A stretch of DNA of 42,157 nt from Rhodospirillaceae bacterium (GTDB lineage Bacteria > Pseudomonadota > Alphaproteobacteria > CACIAM-22H2): the NCBI GenBank assembly GCA_009694125.1, contig SHVT01000006.1, positions 1-42,157 on the forward strand. The letters run 5' to 3'. How positions within the stretch are numbered: position 1 is the stretch's first letter; every line of letters starts with the position of its first letter. A model generated the notes under the pieces. The model had not been told where the DNA came from and searched no databases. It saw nothing but the letters and a program-made list of their open reading frames with translations. Position numbers and translations under genes: made by a program. This document shows positions 10,576 through 19,716 of the stretch, in pieces.

Positions 10576-11901
10576 ATGAGCGAAACAACGAGCGCGACAT
10601 CGCGGGTGCTGGTCGAACGGGTGGCCGGCTGGCTGATGAACCAGGCGCTGAACGACGCCGATCTGGAATCCGTCGTCCGCGGTTGTTGCGAACGCTTGCA
10701 CGCCGCGGGCGTGCCCATAGCCCGTGCGCAGATGTCGTTCTCCATGTTGCATCCGCTCTATCGCGCCGCCGGATTCGCATGGCGTCGGGGTCAAGATCTG
10801 AAAATCGATGCCTATCGCCACGTACCCGACGGCGCCCGCGCCGCCGGCGGTTTTACCACCGAACGTTTCACCAAGAGTCCCTATTTTCACCTGGTGCAGC
10901 ACGACCTGGATCATCTTCGGCGCCGGCTCGACACCGGCGGCGCCGCGGAATTTCCGATCTTCGACGATCTCCGCAAAGAGGGCCTGACCGACTACCTGGC
11001 CTACAGAAGCGCCTTCTCGCTCGGCACCGGCCAGGGAATGCTAGGCTCGTGGTCCACGGATCAGCGCGGCGGCTTCGCCGATCCCGAGATCGAGGCCCTG
11101 TTGCGGATTCAGGATCCCTTGGCCGCCGCCTGCAAACAGGCCGTGCGGAGCGGCATGGCCAAAAGCGTGCTTTCCACCTATTTGGGGGGCGGCGCGGGCG
11201 AGAGGGTGTTGTCGGGCCGAATCAAACGTGGCGACGGCGAAACCACGCGGGCGGCGATCGTTTGGGGCGACATCCGCAATTCGACGCAGCTTGCCGAAAC
11301 CCTGGGGCGAGAGGCCTATATCGAGCTGCTCAATGGCTTTTTCGACGCGATGGCGGGCGCCGTGGCCGATGCCGGCGGCGACATTCTTAGTTTCATCGGC
11401 GATGGCTTCCTCGCCGTGTTTCCCTGCGGCCGCAACCAAAAGGAATCGGTCGCCGCCTGCAAGCGGGCCCTGGCGGCAGCCGAAGACGCGGCCGCTCGGA
11501 TGGGGACGTTCAACCGCGACCGTAAGGAAAAGGACAAGGAGGCGCTCGGCTACGGAATCGGCCTCCATATCGGCAACGTCATGTATGGCAATGTCGGGCT
11601 CGCCGAAAGGTCGTCCTTTTCGGTGTTCGGTTCCGCGGTCAACGAAGTGGCGCGGCTGGAGGCGACGACGAAGAAATTCGTCACGCCGATCGTGGCCAGC
11701 GAAGTCTTCAAGACCTATTGCGGCGGCGACTGGGTGCCGCTTGGGCGCGAGAGCCTGCGCGGCGTCAACGCACCGATGGCGGTGTTCAAGCCGGTCGTGG
11801 CGGAGGCACAAGCGCCCGCTGCCTTGGTCGATCGCGGGACGAACCGGAACGTGAGCGACGCCGAGGCCGTTGTCCTTCTCTACCGCCGCCGCCCGGCTTG
11901 A
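10576..11901 (+). CDS. Adenylate/guanylate cyclase domain (class III) protein
   Basis: AAIVWGDIRNSTQLAETLGREAYIELLNGFFDAMAGAVADAGGDILSFIGDGFLAVFPCG ... FSVFGSAVNEVARLEATTK. Confidence 0.9.
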   Translation: MSETTSATSRVLVERVAGWLMNQALNDADLESVVRGCCERLHAAGVPIARAQMSFSMLHPLYRAAGFAWRRGQDLKIDAYRHVPDGARAAGGFTTERFTKSPYFHLVQHDLDHLRRRLDTGGAAEFPIFDDLRKEGLTDYLAYRSAFSLGTGQGMLGSWSTDQRGGFADPEIEALLRIQDPLAAACKQAVRSGMAKSVLSTYLGGGAGERVLSGRIKRGDGETTRAAIVWGDIRNSTQLAETLGREAYIELLNGFFDAMAGAVADAGGDILSFIGDGFLAVFPCGRNQKESVAACKRALAAAEDAAARMGTFNRDRKEKDKEALGYGIGLHIGNVMYGNVGLAERSSFSVFGSAVNEVARLEATTKKFVTPIVASEVFKTYCGGDWVPLGRESLRGVNAPMAVFKPVVAEAQAPAALVDRGTNRNVSDAEAVVLLYRRRPA

Positions 11902-11985
11902 CAGACGCAGGGGCGGGGCGCCTTACTGTGTGTGGCCGCGCGTTAAGAAAATGAACGGCAGCGGCACCGGGTTCTTGGGGGTCCG

Positions 11986-12690
11986 ATGCGGGGAACGGTC
12001 GCCGCCATAGCCTTCGCGCTATGCGCCGCCATGGCGAGTCATAACGTTCGCGCCGAGGATGACTACCGCTTTCTCCGCCTCGACGACAATTACGTCAAAT
12101 GGGGGCCACCCCTGATGCGTACGGGTGCCAAGGCGCGTTACGCCTTGGTGACCGGACCCGCGCAATTTCTGGGCGTCCGCAATTGCGGCGACATGAACGC
12201 GATGGATCGCATCGCCCATGCCGCGCAGGTCGATCTCGCGGCTGTTCGCGCGGAGATCGCCGCGGGTTTTGCCCTGTGGGAAGCGGCGGCCGACATCACG
12301 TTTGAACCGGCCGAAGACCACGACAGTGCCGACATCCTGATCGGCACGACGGTCAACCCGGAGGGCTGGGCGTTCACCGATGTCTCCTATGACCATGCCG
12401 GCGACCATGCCGGTCTGACGCGGACAAAATCCATCAAGCGGGCGCTGATCTGCGTGAACGCGGGCAAACCCTGGAAGATCGGATTTGGCGGCGATCTCGG
12501 GATTTACGATTTTCGTTACGTTTTTGCCCATGAAATCGGTCACGCCATCGGGCTGGGTCATTCCGGCGACGGCGGACAAGTGATGTCGCTGCAATATGGC
12601 GAACAATTCCGGACCCTTCAGGGCGGCGACCGCGCCGGCGCCATCGCCCTGTATGGCCGCAAACGTCCACCGCCCGCGTCCGCGCCGTGA
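11986..12690 (+). CDS. Secreted matrixin-like zinc metalloprotease
   Basis: Signal peptide MRGTVAAIAFALCAAMASHNVRA; metzincin motif HEIGHAIGLGHS followed by Met-turn-like QVMSLQYG. Confidence 0.85.
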   Translation: MRGTVAAIAFALCAAMASHNVRAEDDYRFLRLDDNYVKWGPPLMRTGAKARYALVTGPAQFLGVRNCGDMNAMDRIAHAAQVDLAAVRAEIAAGFALWEAAADITFEPAEDHDSADILIGTTVNPEGWAFTDVSYDHAGDHAGLTRTKSIKRALICVNAGKPWKIGFGGDLGIYDFRYVFAHEIGHAIGLGHSGDGGQVMSLQYGEQFRTLQGGDRAGAIALYGRKRPPPASAP

Positions 12691-12908
12691 CCAAACGCGG
12701 CGCGTCTTGGTTTTTTCTGGTCTGCACGCTTGGGTCGACGGTTGTGGCGGCGGCGGTCGTGACGGTTTCCGGGGTTGCGGAGTGGGGGCTTTCAATTCAC
12801 GGTTATGTCGCGATGGGTCTGGGGCTGTTCTTTAGCCTGGCGGTCGGCATCGGCTTGATGACGCTGGTGTTCTATTCCGCCCGCAGCGGACATGACGACC
12901 GAACCTGA
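12687..12908 (+). CDS. Small two-TM membrane protein (GTG start)
   Basis: 73 aa, two hydrophobic stretches; start overlaps the upstream stop (GTGA), suggesting translational coupling to the protease gene. Confidence 0.65.
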   Translation: MTKRGASWFFLVCTLGSTVVAAAVVTVSGVAEWGLSIHGYVAMGLGLFFSLAVGIGLMTLVFYSARSGHDDRT

Positions 12909-13025
12909 GGCGTTGCGGAAAATCGCGCTATCGCGCATCATGCTGCCCGATTCGGTCGGCACGCCGGATGAGCCGGCGAACGGCAACCGATGCGAAATTT
13001 GACGACAAAAATGGAGGGCCAAAAA

Positions 13026-13604
13026 ATGCGGAGGATTGCCTTGGCGCTGGCGCTGGCGCTGGTGGCGCCCCCCTTCTCGGCGGGGATCGCGCTCGCGCAG
13101 CAGGATGTAAAAGAACGGTCGGACGCCGCGCGGGCCGCGGCGCTCGATTTCGGCATGACGCTCGTGGGTGAGCTTCAGAAGGCGATGGTGGCCGGCGGCC
13201 CGATCAACGCGATCGGCGTCTGCAATGTCGACGCGCCGAAGATCGCCGCCGCGAAAACGACGGAAAAGAAGATGACCATCGCACGCACCAGCCTGAAGCT
13301 TCGCCAAGCCAGCAACAAGCCCGATGCCTGGGAGTTGGCCCTGCTGCAGAGCTTCGAGCAGCGCAAGGCAGCGGGCGAGAACCCCATGAATATCGAATTC
13401 GGCGAATACACCGACATGGGTGGCAAACGCGTGTTTCGATTCATGAAAGCCATCGCAACCGGCGAGGTCTGCCTGAATTGTCACGGCACGGACGTAAGGC
13501 CCGAAGTCCTGGCGAAGATCAAAGAGCTTTATCCCCAGGACGTCGCCACCGGCTTCAAGATGGGCGATCTCCGGGGTGCGTTCACCATCGTTCAGACACC
13601 CTAA
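13026..13604 (+). CDS. Exported c-type heme protein, Tll0287/DUF3365-like
   Basis: MRRIALALALALVAPPFSAGIALAQQ signal; INAIGVCNVDAPKIA and single CXXCH heme site GEVCLNCHG; ORGAFTIV-type ending (LRGAFTIVQTP) typical of the family. Confidence 0.8.
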   Translation: MRRIALALALALVAPPFSAGIALAQQDVKERSDAARAAALDFGMTLVGELQKAMVAGGPINAIGVCNVDAPKIAAAKTTEKKMTIARTSLKLRQASNKPDAWELALLQSFEQRKAAGENPMNIEFGEYTDMGGKRVFRFMKAIATGEVCLNCHGTDVRPEVLAKIKELYPQDVATGFKMGDLRGAFTIVQTP

Positions 13605-13613
13605 GGACGGCGC

Positions 13614-13637
13614 AACCGCCGGAATTTCCGGCGGTTT
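13614..13637 (+). other. Hairpin with 10-bp perfect stem (AACCGCCGGA/TCCGGCGGTT)
   Basis: Perfect inverted repeat directly after the 13604 stop. Confidence 0.7.
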
Positions 13638-13653
13638 ACGAGCGAGCAACGGA

Positions 13654-13686
13654 AGAGGGGCGGGTCGCTGATCCGTCCCTCTTTTT
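13654..13686 (+). terminator. Rho-independent terminator
   Basis: AGAGGGGCGG-GTCGCTGAT-CCGTCCCTCT (10-bp stem, one G-U) followed by TTTTT. Confidence 0.85.
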
Positions 13687-13925
13687 GCGTTGATCCCCTC
13701 CAATTCATCGATTGACGCTGCCCCTCAAGTATCGTCAATCGTCGTGAGGGCGCCGGACCGGCGAATACCATCGCATCGCTCGGTTCCGCTTATGCCATTA
13801 ACGAAATATTTACCTTTTTGGCCGATCCATTTGCCCTGTCAGCCGCGTATTTGGCGTTGGCGGACACCGGCGCGAGGGGCGATTTCGAATCGTCGTTCGA
13901 CCGCAGGTTGGATCGGAAGCAACAC

Positions 13926-13934
13926 TTATCCACA
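13926..13934 (+). promoter_or_regulatory. Perfect consensus DnaA box TTATCCACA
   Basis: Direct reading; intergenic. Confidence 0.5.
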
Positions 13935-14196
13935 GATATTTTCCATGAGACGCTCAAAACCACGCGCAGCCTCGGAGGACCGGCAAACCCGCGCATCGTG
14001 CAGCCGGCGCACGCCCCAGGTTGTGCGAAGGGCTTGGGAAATTGTCCGGTCGACCCAAGTGATCGCAGCAAGATTCAAGGGCACTCATCATGATTGATTC
14101 GCGTCCTGCAAAAAATCTGGTTGAACTTCGCAAAATGCTCCGCTATAGAGAATCGAACTTCGGGATTCGTTTCATCGCGAAGGGGGTCGCTTGACG

Positions 14197-14598
14197 ATGG
14201 CTGTGGCCAATAGAGTGGTAGAAGACAACGTCAAACGTTCCGATCCTCAATGGCGCCGCAACGCGAAGGGTAAGTTCTTTCGCTTGGCGGACATTGATCC
14301 TCCGGCCGATATGCCGGAAGGCGGCGGGGTCTACGTCATTTGGCATGGCGGCGTTAAGCCGCAATGGATTGTCGTGGGCCACAATCGAAACCTTCGCGAT
14401 CATGTCGAAAAGATCAAAAAGGACCAGGAAGTGCGGTCCTACGAGGTCAATGGCGGCGTGTTCGTCACCTGGTCGCCGATCATCGAGAATCACCGCGACG
14501 GCGTGGTCAACTACCTGATCCAGGTTCTGAAGCCGGTGAAGTCCTCGGTCACCCGCGACGCCAACGCCAAACCCATCGCGGTCTACATCCCCGGCTGA
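14197..14598 (+). CDS. Hypothetical protein, possibly a degenerate GIY-YIG-like fold
   Basis: GGVYVIWHGGVKPQWIVVGHNRNLRDHVEKIKKD...NYLIQVLKPVKSS resembles GxY...(Y)xG...NLRxR...LIxxLKP spacing. Start ATG 14197 or TTG 14191. Confidence 0.7.
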   Translation: MAVANRVVEDNVKRSDPQWRRNAKGKFFRLADIDPPADMPEGGGVYVIWHGGVKPQWIVVGHNRNLRDHVEKIKKDQEVRSYEVNGGVFVTWSPIIENHRDGVVNYLIQVLKPVKSSVTRDANAKPIAVYIPG

Positions 14599-14664
14599 TC
14601 GTCGCGGTTTCGCGGCGCCCGCCCCACCCGTCCTCTCGCTGTCCCGCTTGAGCCCACCCCGCGG

Positions 14665-14747
14665 CGGACTTCCGGAACCTGGTCGCCTACAGCGGACTTC
14701 CGGAACTTGGACGTCTACAGCGACGTCCGGAACTTGGTCGCCTACGG
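14665..14747 (+). repeat. Three diverged tandem units of about 28 bp (cggacttccggaacctggtcgcctacag)
   Basis: Units at 14665-14692, 14693-14720, 14721-14747. Confidence 0.85.
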
Positions 14748-14769
14748 CGACGGGACTATACTCGCCGTC

Positions 14770-15570
14770 ATGGCCAATTGGCTTTTCAGCATCTCGGCGC
14801 TCGCGGCGCTTTTGCCGGCGGGATGGGCCGGACTGACCCCGCGTGCGCGGCCCGACGGTGCGTTTTGGGGCACGCTGGCCCTGGCCTTGGTCGGGCCGGC
14901 ACTATGGGTCGGAATGCAGCTTTCGGATTCCTGGCGGACCGGCCTGTCAACCGCCCTGTGGCTCATCATCGTCGCCAGTCTCTCCTTGTTCATCGCCCTT
15001 GCCCTGGCCAACCGGCACGCCTGGCGGCTGACGCCGCTTCTGATCGGTTATCTCGTTGTCCTGGGTGTGCTCGCCGTGATCTGGCAACGAGCGCCGGAGC
15101 GGCCTTTGCTCGGCACCGCCCCGGCCGCGTGGGTGCAAGTTCACATACTGGTTTCGGTCGTGGCCTATGGCCTGCTGACTTTGGGAGCCGTTGCGGGCCT
15201 GGGCGTTTTTCTTCAGGAACGAGCGCTCAAGGCCAAACGGCCAAGCCGGCTCACACGCCTGCTGCCTTCGGTCGCCGATGGTGAGAAGCTGTGCCTCGAC
15301 CTTTTGGTCGCCAGCGAGATCGTGCTCGCCGTCGGGGTGTTGAGCGGGATGGGGACAAACTATTACGAGGTCGGCTCCTTCCTTCGCATCGACCATAAGA
15401 CGGTCCTGTCGGTCGCGACCTTCGCTGTCATCGGCGTATTGATCGTGGCGCATTACCGGCATGGGGTGCGCGGGCGCCAAGCCTCGCGAATGGTTCTCTT
15501 CGCCTATCTGTTGCTGACGTTGGCCTATCCCGGCGTGAAATTCGTGACCGACGTCCTCATGGGGTCGTAA
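14770..15570 (+). CDS. Cytochrome c assembly (CcsA/YpjD-like) integral membrane protein
   Basis: MANWLFSISALAALLPAGWAG...; VQVHILVSVVAYGLLTLGAVAGLGVFLQERALK..., DHKTVLSVATFAVIGVLIVAHYRHGVRGRQA. The ORF-track start at 14707 lies in the tandem repeat. Confidence 0.85.
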   Translation: MANWLFSISALAALLPAGWAGLTPRARPDGAFWGTLALALVGPALWVGMQLSDSWRTGLSTALWLIIVASLSLFIALALANRHAWRLTPLLIGYLVVLGVLAVIWQRAPERPLLGTAPAAWVQVHILVSVVAYGLLTLGAVAGLGVFLQERALKAKRPSRLTRLLPSVADGEKLCLDLLVASEIVLAVGVLSGMGTNYYEVGSFLRIDHKTVLSVATFAVIGVLIVAHYRHGVRGRQASRMVLFAYLLLTLAYPGVKFVTDVLMGS

Positions 15571-15581
15571 GGCGAAATTTC

Positions 15582-15601
15582 TGTTGCATCGCGGTGCAGC
15601 A
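15582..15601. promoter_or_regulatory. 20-bp imperfect dyad TGTTGCATCGCGGTGCAGCA upstream of dusB
   Basis: 16 of 20 positions symmetric; in the ccsA-like/dusB intergenic gap. Confidence 0.4.
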
Positions 15602-15648
15602 ATGCTATCTTGCCTAACAATTAGCCACATGTCGGCGTTGCCTAAAAT

Positions 15649-16635
15649 ATGAGCATAAACATTGGGCCAGTGTCGCTGGCCAGTCCGGTTGTTCTGGCAC
15701 CAATGTCGGGGATCACCGACATGCCCTTCCGGCGCACGGTCAAACGCCTCGGCGTCGGGCTGGTCGTTTCTGAAATGATCGCCAGCCAAGCCATGATCCG
15801 GCAGTCGCGTCAATCGGCCAAGATGGCGGAAAATTGCCCGGAGGAAGCGCCGATGGCCGTGCAACTCGCCGGGTGCGAGCCCGACGTCATGGCCGAGGCC
15901 GCGCGTCTGAACGCCGATCTCGGCGCGGCCATCATCGACATCAATATGGGCTGCCCGGCCAAGAAGGTCGTTAACGGCTATGCCGGCTCGGCGCTGATGC
16001 GCGACGAGAGCCACGCGGCGAAGATATTGGAGGCGGTCGTGCGGGCGGTCCGCCTGCCGGTCACGCTCAAGATGCGGCTGGGCTGGGACGACGCCAATCG
16101 CAACGCACCCACATTGGCCCGCATCGCCGAATCCTGCGGTATCAAATCTCTCGCCATCCACGGCCGTACGCGCTGTCAATTCTATGAAGGCCGCGCCGAT
16201 TGGCAGTTCATCCGGCGCATCAAGGACGTCGTGAAAATCCCCGTGTTCGGCAATGGCGACGTCAACACGGTCGACGATGCCGCGGCCATGCTTGCCGCGT
16301 CCGGCGCCGATGGCGTCATGATCGGCCGCGGCGCTTATGGACGGCCCTGGTTCCTCGCCCAGGTGGCCGAATTTCTCAGCAGCGGCCGCCGCCTGCCCGA
16401 CCCATCGGAGGCAGAGCGCATGGACATTCTACTCAACCATTACGAAGACATGCTCCACCACTACGGCACCGAGACCGGCATGCGCACGGCGCGCAAACAT
16501 ATCGGCTGGTACAGCAAGGGGCTGCCCGGAGCGGCCGAGTTTCGCGCCACGGTCAATCATCTCTCCGACCCCGTTGCGGTCCGCGCCGCGATCCGCGCCG
16601 CGTTCACCGGCGTGGAAACGGCGGCGGCCGCCTGA
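15649..16635 (+). CDS. dusB: tRNA-dihydrouridine synthase (NifR3/DusB)
   Basis: [22 protein letters not shown]...[24 protein letters not shown]...[16 protein letters not shown]; start of the ntr operon order. Confidence 0.96.
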   Translation: MSINIGPVSLASPVVLAPMSGITDMPFRRTVKRLGVGLVVSEMIASQAMIRQSRQSAKMAENCPEEAPMAVQLAGCEPDVMAEAARLNADLGAAIIDINMGCPAKKVVNGYAGSALMRDESHAAKILEAVVRAVRLPVTLKMRLGWDDANRNAPTLARIAESCGIKSLAIHGRTRCQFYEGRADWQFIRRIKDVVKIPVFGNGDVNTVDDAAAMLAASGADGVMIGRGAYGRPWFLAQVAEFLSSGRRLPDPSEAERMDILLNHYEDMLHHYGTETGMRTARKHIGWYSKGLPGAAEFRATVNHLSDPVAVRAAIRAAFTGVETAAAA

Positions 16636-17771
16636 TGGCCAAAGCCGCGGGTCCGGCCATAGGCGCCTCCGCCCGGCCCATGAGCGCGGTCGCCGATCGT
16701 GTCGGCGCGGTCGGCATTCTCGGCGCCTTGCCGGACGCGGTTCTGGTCATCGACGAAGCCGACCGCATCGGTTTCGCCAATCCGGCGGCAGAGCAGTTTT
16801 TCGACGCCAGCCGTGCCCAGCTTTACAGCCTATCGCTGGCCGATCTGCTGCCGCTCGATAGCGCGGTGTTCACCCTGTTGCGCGAGGTCCGGGCCTCCGG
16901 CAACAGCGTCTCCGAGGATGGCGTGACCTTGGAGGCGCGGCGGATCGGCTCGCACTTCGTTACCCTCGGCGCCGCGCCTCTCGGCGATGGCGGCGAGGCT
17001 GTCCTGCTTTCCATCCATGAACGCTCGATCGCGCGCAAGATCGACCTTCAACTTGTCCATCGCAACGCGGCGCGTTCGATCACGGCCATGGCCGCCATTC
17101 TCGCCCATGAGGTAAAAAACCCGCTTTCCGGCATCCGCGGCGCCGCCCAACTCCTTGAACAGAACGCCTCGGCCGCTGACCGCGAGCTGACTCGCCTCAT
17201 TTGCGACGAAACCGACAGAATTTGCGGGTTGGTCGATCGCATGGAGGTGTTCTCCGACCGGCGGCCGATCGATCGTGGCCCGGTCAACATCCATCGCGTT
17301 CTGGAACATGTCCGCAAGGTCGCGCAGACCGGTTTCGGCCGCCGCGTCCGGTTCATCGAACAATATGATCCGTCGCTGCCGTCGGTGTTCGGCAATCGCG
17401 ACCAGCTCGTTCAGGTCTTCCTGAACCTGGTCAAGAACGCGGCCGAGGCATGCCCGGAGGAAGGCGCTGAAATCGTGCTGTCCACCGCCTATCAACATGG
17501 CGTCCGCCTGACCGTCCCGGGCGGCGATCGCCTGACCCATCTGCCGCTCCGCATCAGCGTCCAGGACAACGGCGCGGGTGTTTCCGAGGATGTCCGCAGC
17601 CACCTGTTCGACGCCTTCGTCACCACCAAGAACAACGGCACCGGCCTTGGCTTGGCGCTGGTCGCCAAGATCATCGGCGATCATGGCGGCGTCATCGAAT
17701 TCGACAGCCAGCCGCGCCGCACGGTGTTCCGCGTCATGCTGCCGATGCACTCAGTCTCCGGGAACGAATAA
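16635..17771 (+). CDS. ntrB: Nitrogen regulation sensor histidine kinase NtrB
   Basis: PAS-like N-terminus; [20 protein letters not shown]-box; [22 protein letters not shown] overlaps the dusB stop (TGATG). The ORF-track start at 16200 is too far upstream. Confidence 0.95.
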   Translation: MAKAAGPAIGASARPMSAVADRVGAVGILGALPDAVLVIDEADRIGFANPAAEQFFDASRAQLYSLSLADLLPLDSAVFTLLREVRASGNSVSEDGVTLEARRIGSHFVTLGAAPLGDGGEAVLLSIHERSIARKIDLQLVHRNAARSITAMAAILAHEVKNPLSGIRGAAQLLEQNASAADRELTRLICDETDRICGLVDRMEVFSDRRPIDRGPVNIHRVLEHVRKVAQTGFGRRVRFIEQYDPSLPSVFGNRDQLVQVFLNLVKNAAEACPEEGAEIVLSTAYQHGVRLTVPGGDRLTHLPLRISVQDNGAGVSEDVRSHLFDAFVTTKNNGTGLGLALVAKIIGDHGGVIEFDSQPRRTVFRVMLPMHSVSGNE

Positions 17772-19201
17772 TGGCGTCCACCATCCTGGTCGCCGATGAC
17801 GACCGCGCGATCCGCACGGTGCTGACGCAGGCGCTCGGCCGCCAGGGCTACGACGTCCGCACGACCGGCAACGCCGCCACGCTTTGGCGCTGGGTGGAGG
17901 ACGGGGAGGGCGATCTCGTCATCACCGATGTTGTCATGCCCGATGAAAACGGCCTCGACCTTATTCCGCGCATCCGCAAGATACGGCCCGATCTGCGCGT
18001 GATCGTGATGAGCGCGCAGAACACGTTGCTGACCGCGGTCAAGGCGACGGAGCGGGGGGCGTTCGAATATCTGCCCAAACCCTTCGACCTGAAGGAGCTG
18101 ATCGGCGTGGTCGAGCGGGCGCTCAGCGTGCGCCCGACGCCGGTCGCGAGTGAGCTCGTCGAGGGTGAAGAACAGCTTCCGCTGATCGGCCGCTCGCCTG
18201 CGATGCAGGAAATCTATCGTGTGCTCGCGCGGCTGATGGGCACCGATCTGACTGTGCTGATCGCCGGCGAATCCGGCACCGGCAAGGAGCTGGTTGCTCG
18301 CGCCCTGCACGATTACGGCAAACGCCGCAATGGCCCCTTCATCGCCATCAACATGGCCGCGATCCCGCGCGATCTGATCGAAAGCGAGCTGTTCGGCCAT
18401 GAGAAAGGCGCCTTCACCGGCGCCGCCGCCCGTTATGCCGGCCGCTTCGAGCAGGCCGAACGCGGGACCCTGTTTCTCGACGAAATCGGCGACATGCCGC
18501 TGGAGGCCCAGACCCGGCTGCTGCGCGTCCTGCAGCAGGGCGAATACACGACCGTTGGCGGGCGCACGCCGATCAAGGCCAATGTCCGCATCGTCGCGGC
18601 CACCCATACCGATCTGCGCATCCTGGTGCGCCAGGGCCTGTTTCGCGAGGATTTGTTCTATAGGCTGGCCGTCGTTCCGATCCGCCTGCCGCCCTTGCGC
18701 GAACGCGCCGAGGACATCCCGGCGCTCGCCCGCCATTTCTTCACGCTGGCCTCGGTGCAGGGATTGCCGGTCAAGACGCTCGACGCGGCCGCGATGGAAA
18801 GGCTGCGGACGCATCGCTGGCCGGGCAATGTGCGCGAATTGGAAAATCTGGTGCGGCGGCTGGCCGCCCTTTATTCGCAGGAGGTCATCGAGATGGACGT
18901 GGTTGAGGCCGAATTGGCCGATGCCGCGCCGCCCTCCACCGCCCCGGTCGCGGAGGAATCCTTGAGCACGGCGGTCGAACGTCAGCTCCGCAACTATTTC
19001 GGCGCGCAGGCCGACATGCTGCCGGCCGCCGGTCTCTACGACCGCGTGTTGCGGGAAATCGAACGCCCGCTGATTTCGCTGACCCTGGCCGCCACCCGCG
19101 GCAACCAGATCAAGGCCGCCGACGTGCTTGGCATCAACCGCAACACGCTCCGCAAGAAAATCCGCGAACTCGACATCCAAGTCCTGCGCGGCCTCAAGTA
19201 A
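17771..19201 (+). CDS. ntrC: Nitrogen regulation response regulator NtrC (sigma54 activator)
   Basis: Receiver domain, GESGTGKE Walker [15 protein letters not shown]-terminal Fis-type HTH. Confidence 0.97.
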   Translation: MASTILVADDDRAIRTVLTQALGRQGYDVRTTGNAATLWRWVEDGEGDLVITDVVMPDENGLDLIPRIRKIRPDLRVIVMSAQNTLLTAVKATERGAFEYLPKPFDLKELIGVVERALSVRPTPVASELVEGEEQLPLIGRSPAMQEIYRVLARLMGTDLTVLIAGESGTGKELVARALHDYGKRRNGPFIAINMAAIPRDLIESELFGHEKGAFTGAAARYAGRFEQAERGTLFLDEIGDMPLEAQTRLLRVLQQGEYTTVGGRTPIKANVRIVAATHTDLRILVRQGLFREDLFYRLAVVPIRLPPLRERAEDIPALARHFFTLASVQGLPVKTLDAAAMERLRTHRWPGNVRELENLVRRLAALYSQEVIEMDVVEAELADAAPPSTAPVAEESLSTAVERQLRNYFGAQADMLPAAGLYDRVLREIERPLISLTLAATRGNQIKAADVLGINRNTLRKKIRELDIQVLRGLK

Positions 19202-19317
19202 CGCGCGCAAGCGTGTTCCGGCCTCTCCGACTACACGAATTCGCCCTTCACTACCCTGTGTACGGTGGATGAAGTGGTGTTTGCCTGGATCTCGCCGCGC
19301 GGGGGGGCGTGCCGGAT

Positions 19318-19716
19318 ATGAGTTCCAATGACAAACCGCAAGAAGGTCTCGACTGGCGTTCCCTTGCGGCGACGTTGCTCTCATTCCTGCTCGTTTTCGC
19401 TACGGCTGGGCCGCCCTGGCGTTTCTCGGCGCCACGGCGCTCGATCTTCAAGCCATCCAAACTTGGGTCGGCGAACAAGACTGGCTGAAGTTTCTCAAGC
19501 CGGAAATCCGCGACTTGGTTGTGTCTTCGCTCTGGCAGCCGGCGGCGGCCCTGATCCTGGCCGCATTTCTAACGAGTAAATTCAAACCGGGAATTGCTTG
19601 GACGATCGATTCGTTTTTCCCTCCAAGTCCGACCTTTTTAGGCTGGTGGGACGAGGCGCGGGAGGAATTGGATTTCCCGCCGGAACCTGGTCCGGCTCGC
19701 CGGCAGGGAGCGGGAA
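19318..19716 (+). other. Out-of-frame N-terminal membrane region of the STAND NTPase gene (two apparent frameshifts)
   Basis: Frame from ATG 19318: MSSNDKPQEGLDWRSLAATLLSFLLVF; one missing base in the T run 19394-19397 restores RYGWAALAFLGATALDL...WQPAAALILAAFLTSKF...LGWWDEAREELDFPPE; one extra C at 19686-19687 restores LVRLAGRERELSLLDGFL in frame with the downstream ORF. Confidence 0.65.

Noticed and set aside
12962-12981. CGCCGG-ATGAG-CCGGCG hairpin before the heme protein gene
   Set aside because: Short GC hairpin without T-tract; common by chance at this GC content.
13690-14097. 135-aa plus ORF in the intergenic region
   Set aside because: Begins just after a terminator, unusual composition, contains the DnaA box and GANTC motifs; no recognisable domain or leader.
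14947-16179. 410-aa minus ORF spanning ccsA-like/dusB
   Set aside because: Antisense to two well-supported genes.
17681-19384. 567-aa minus ORF opposite ntrC
   Set aside because: Antisense shadow of ntrC.
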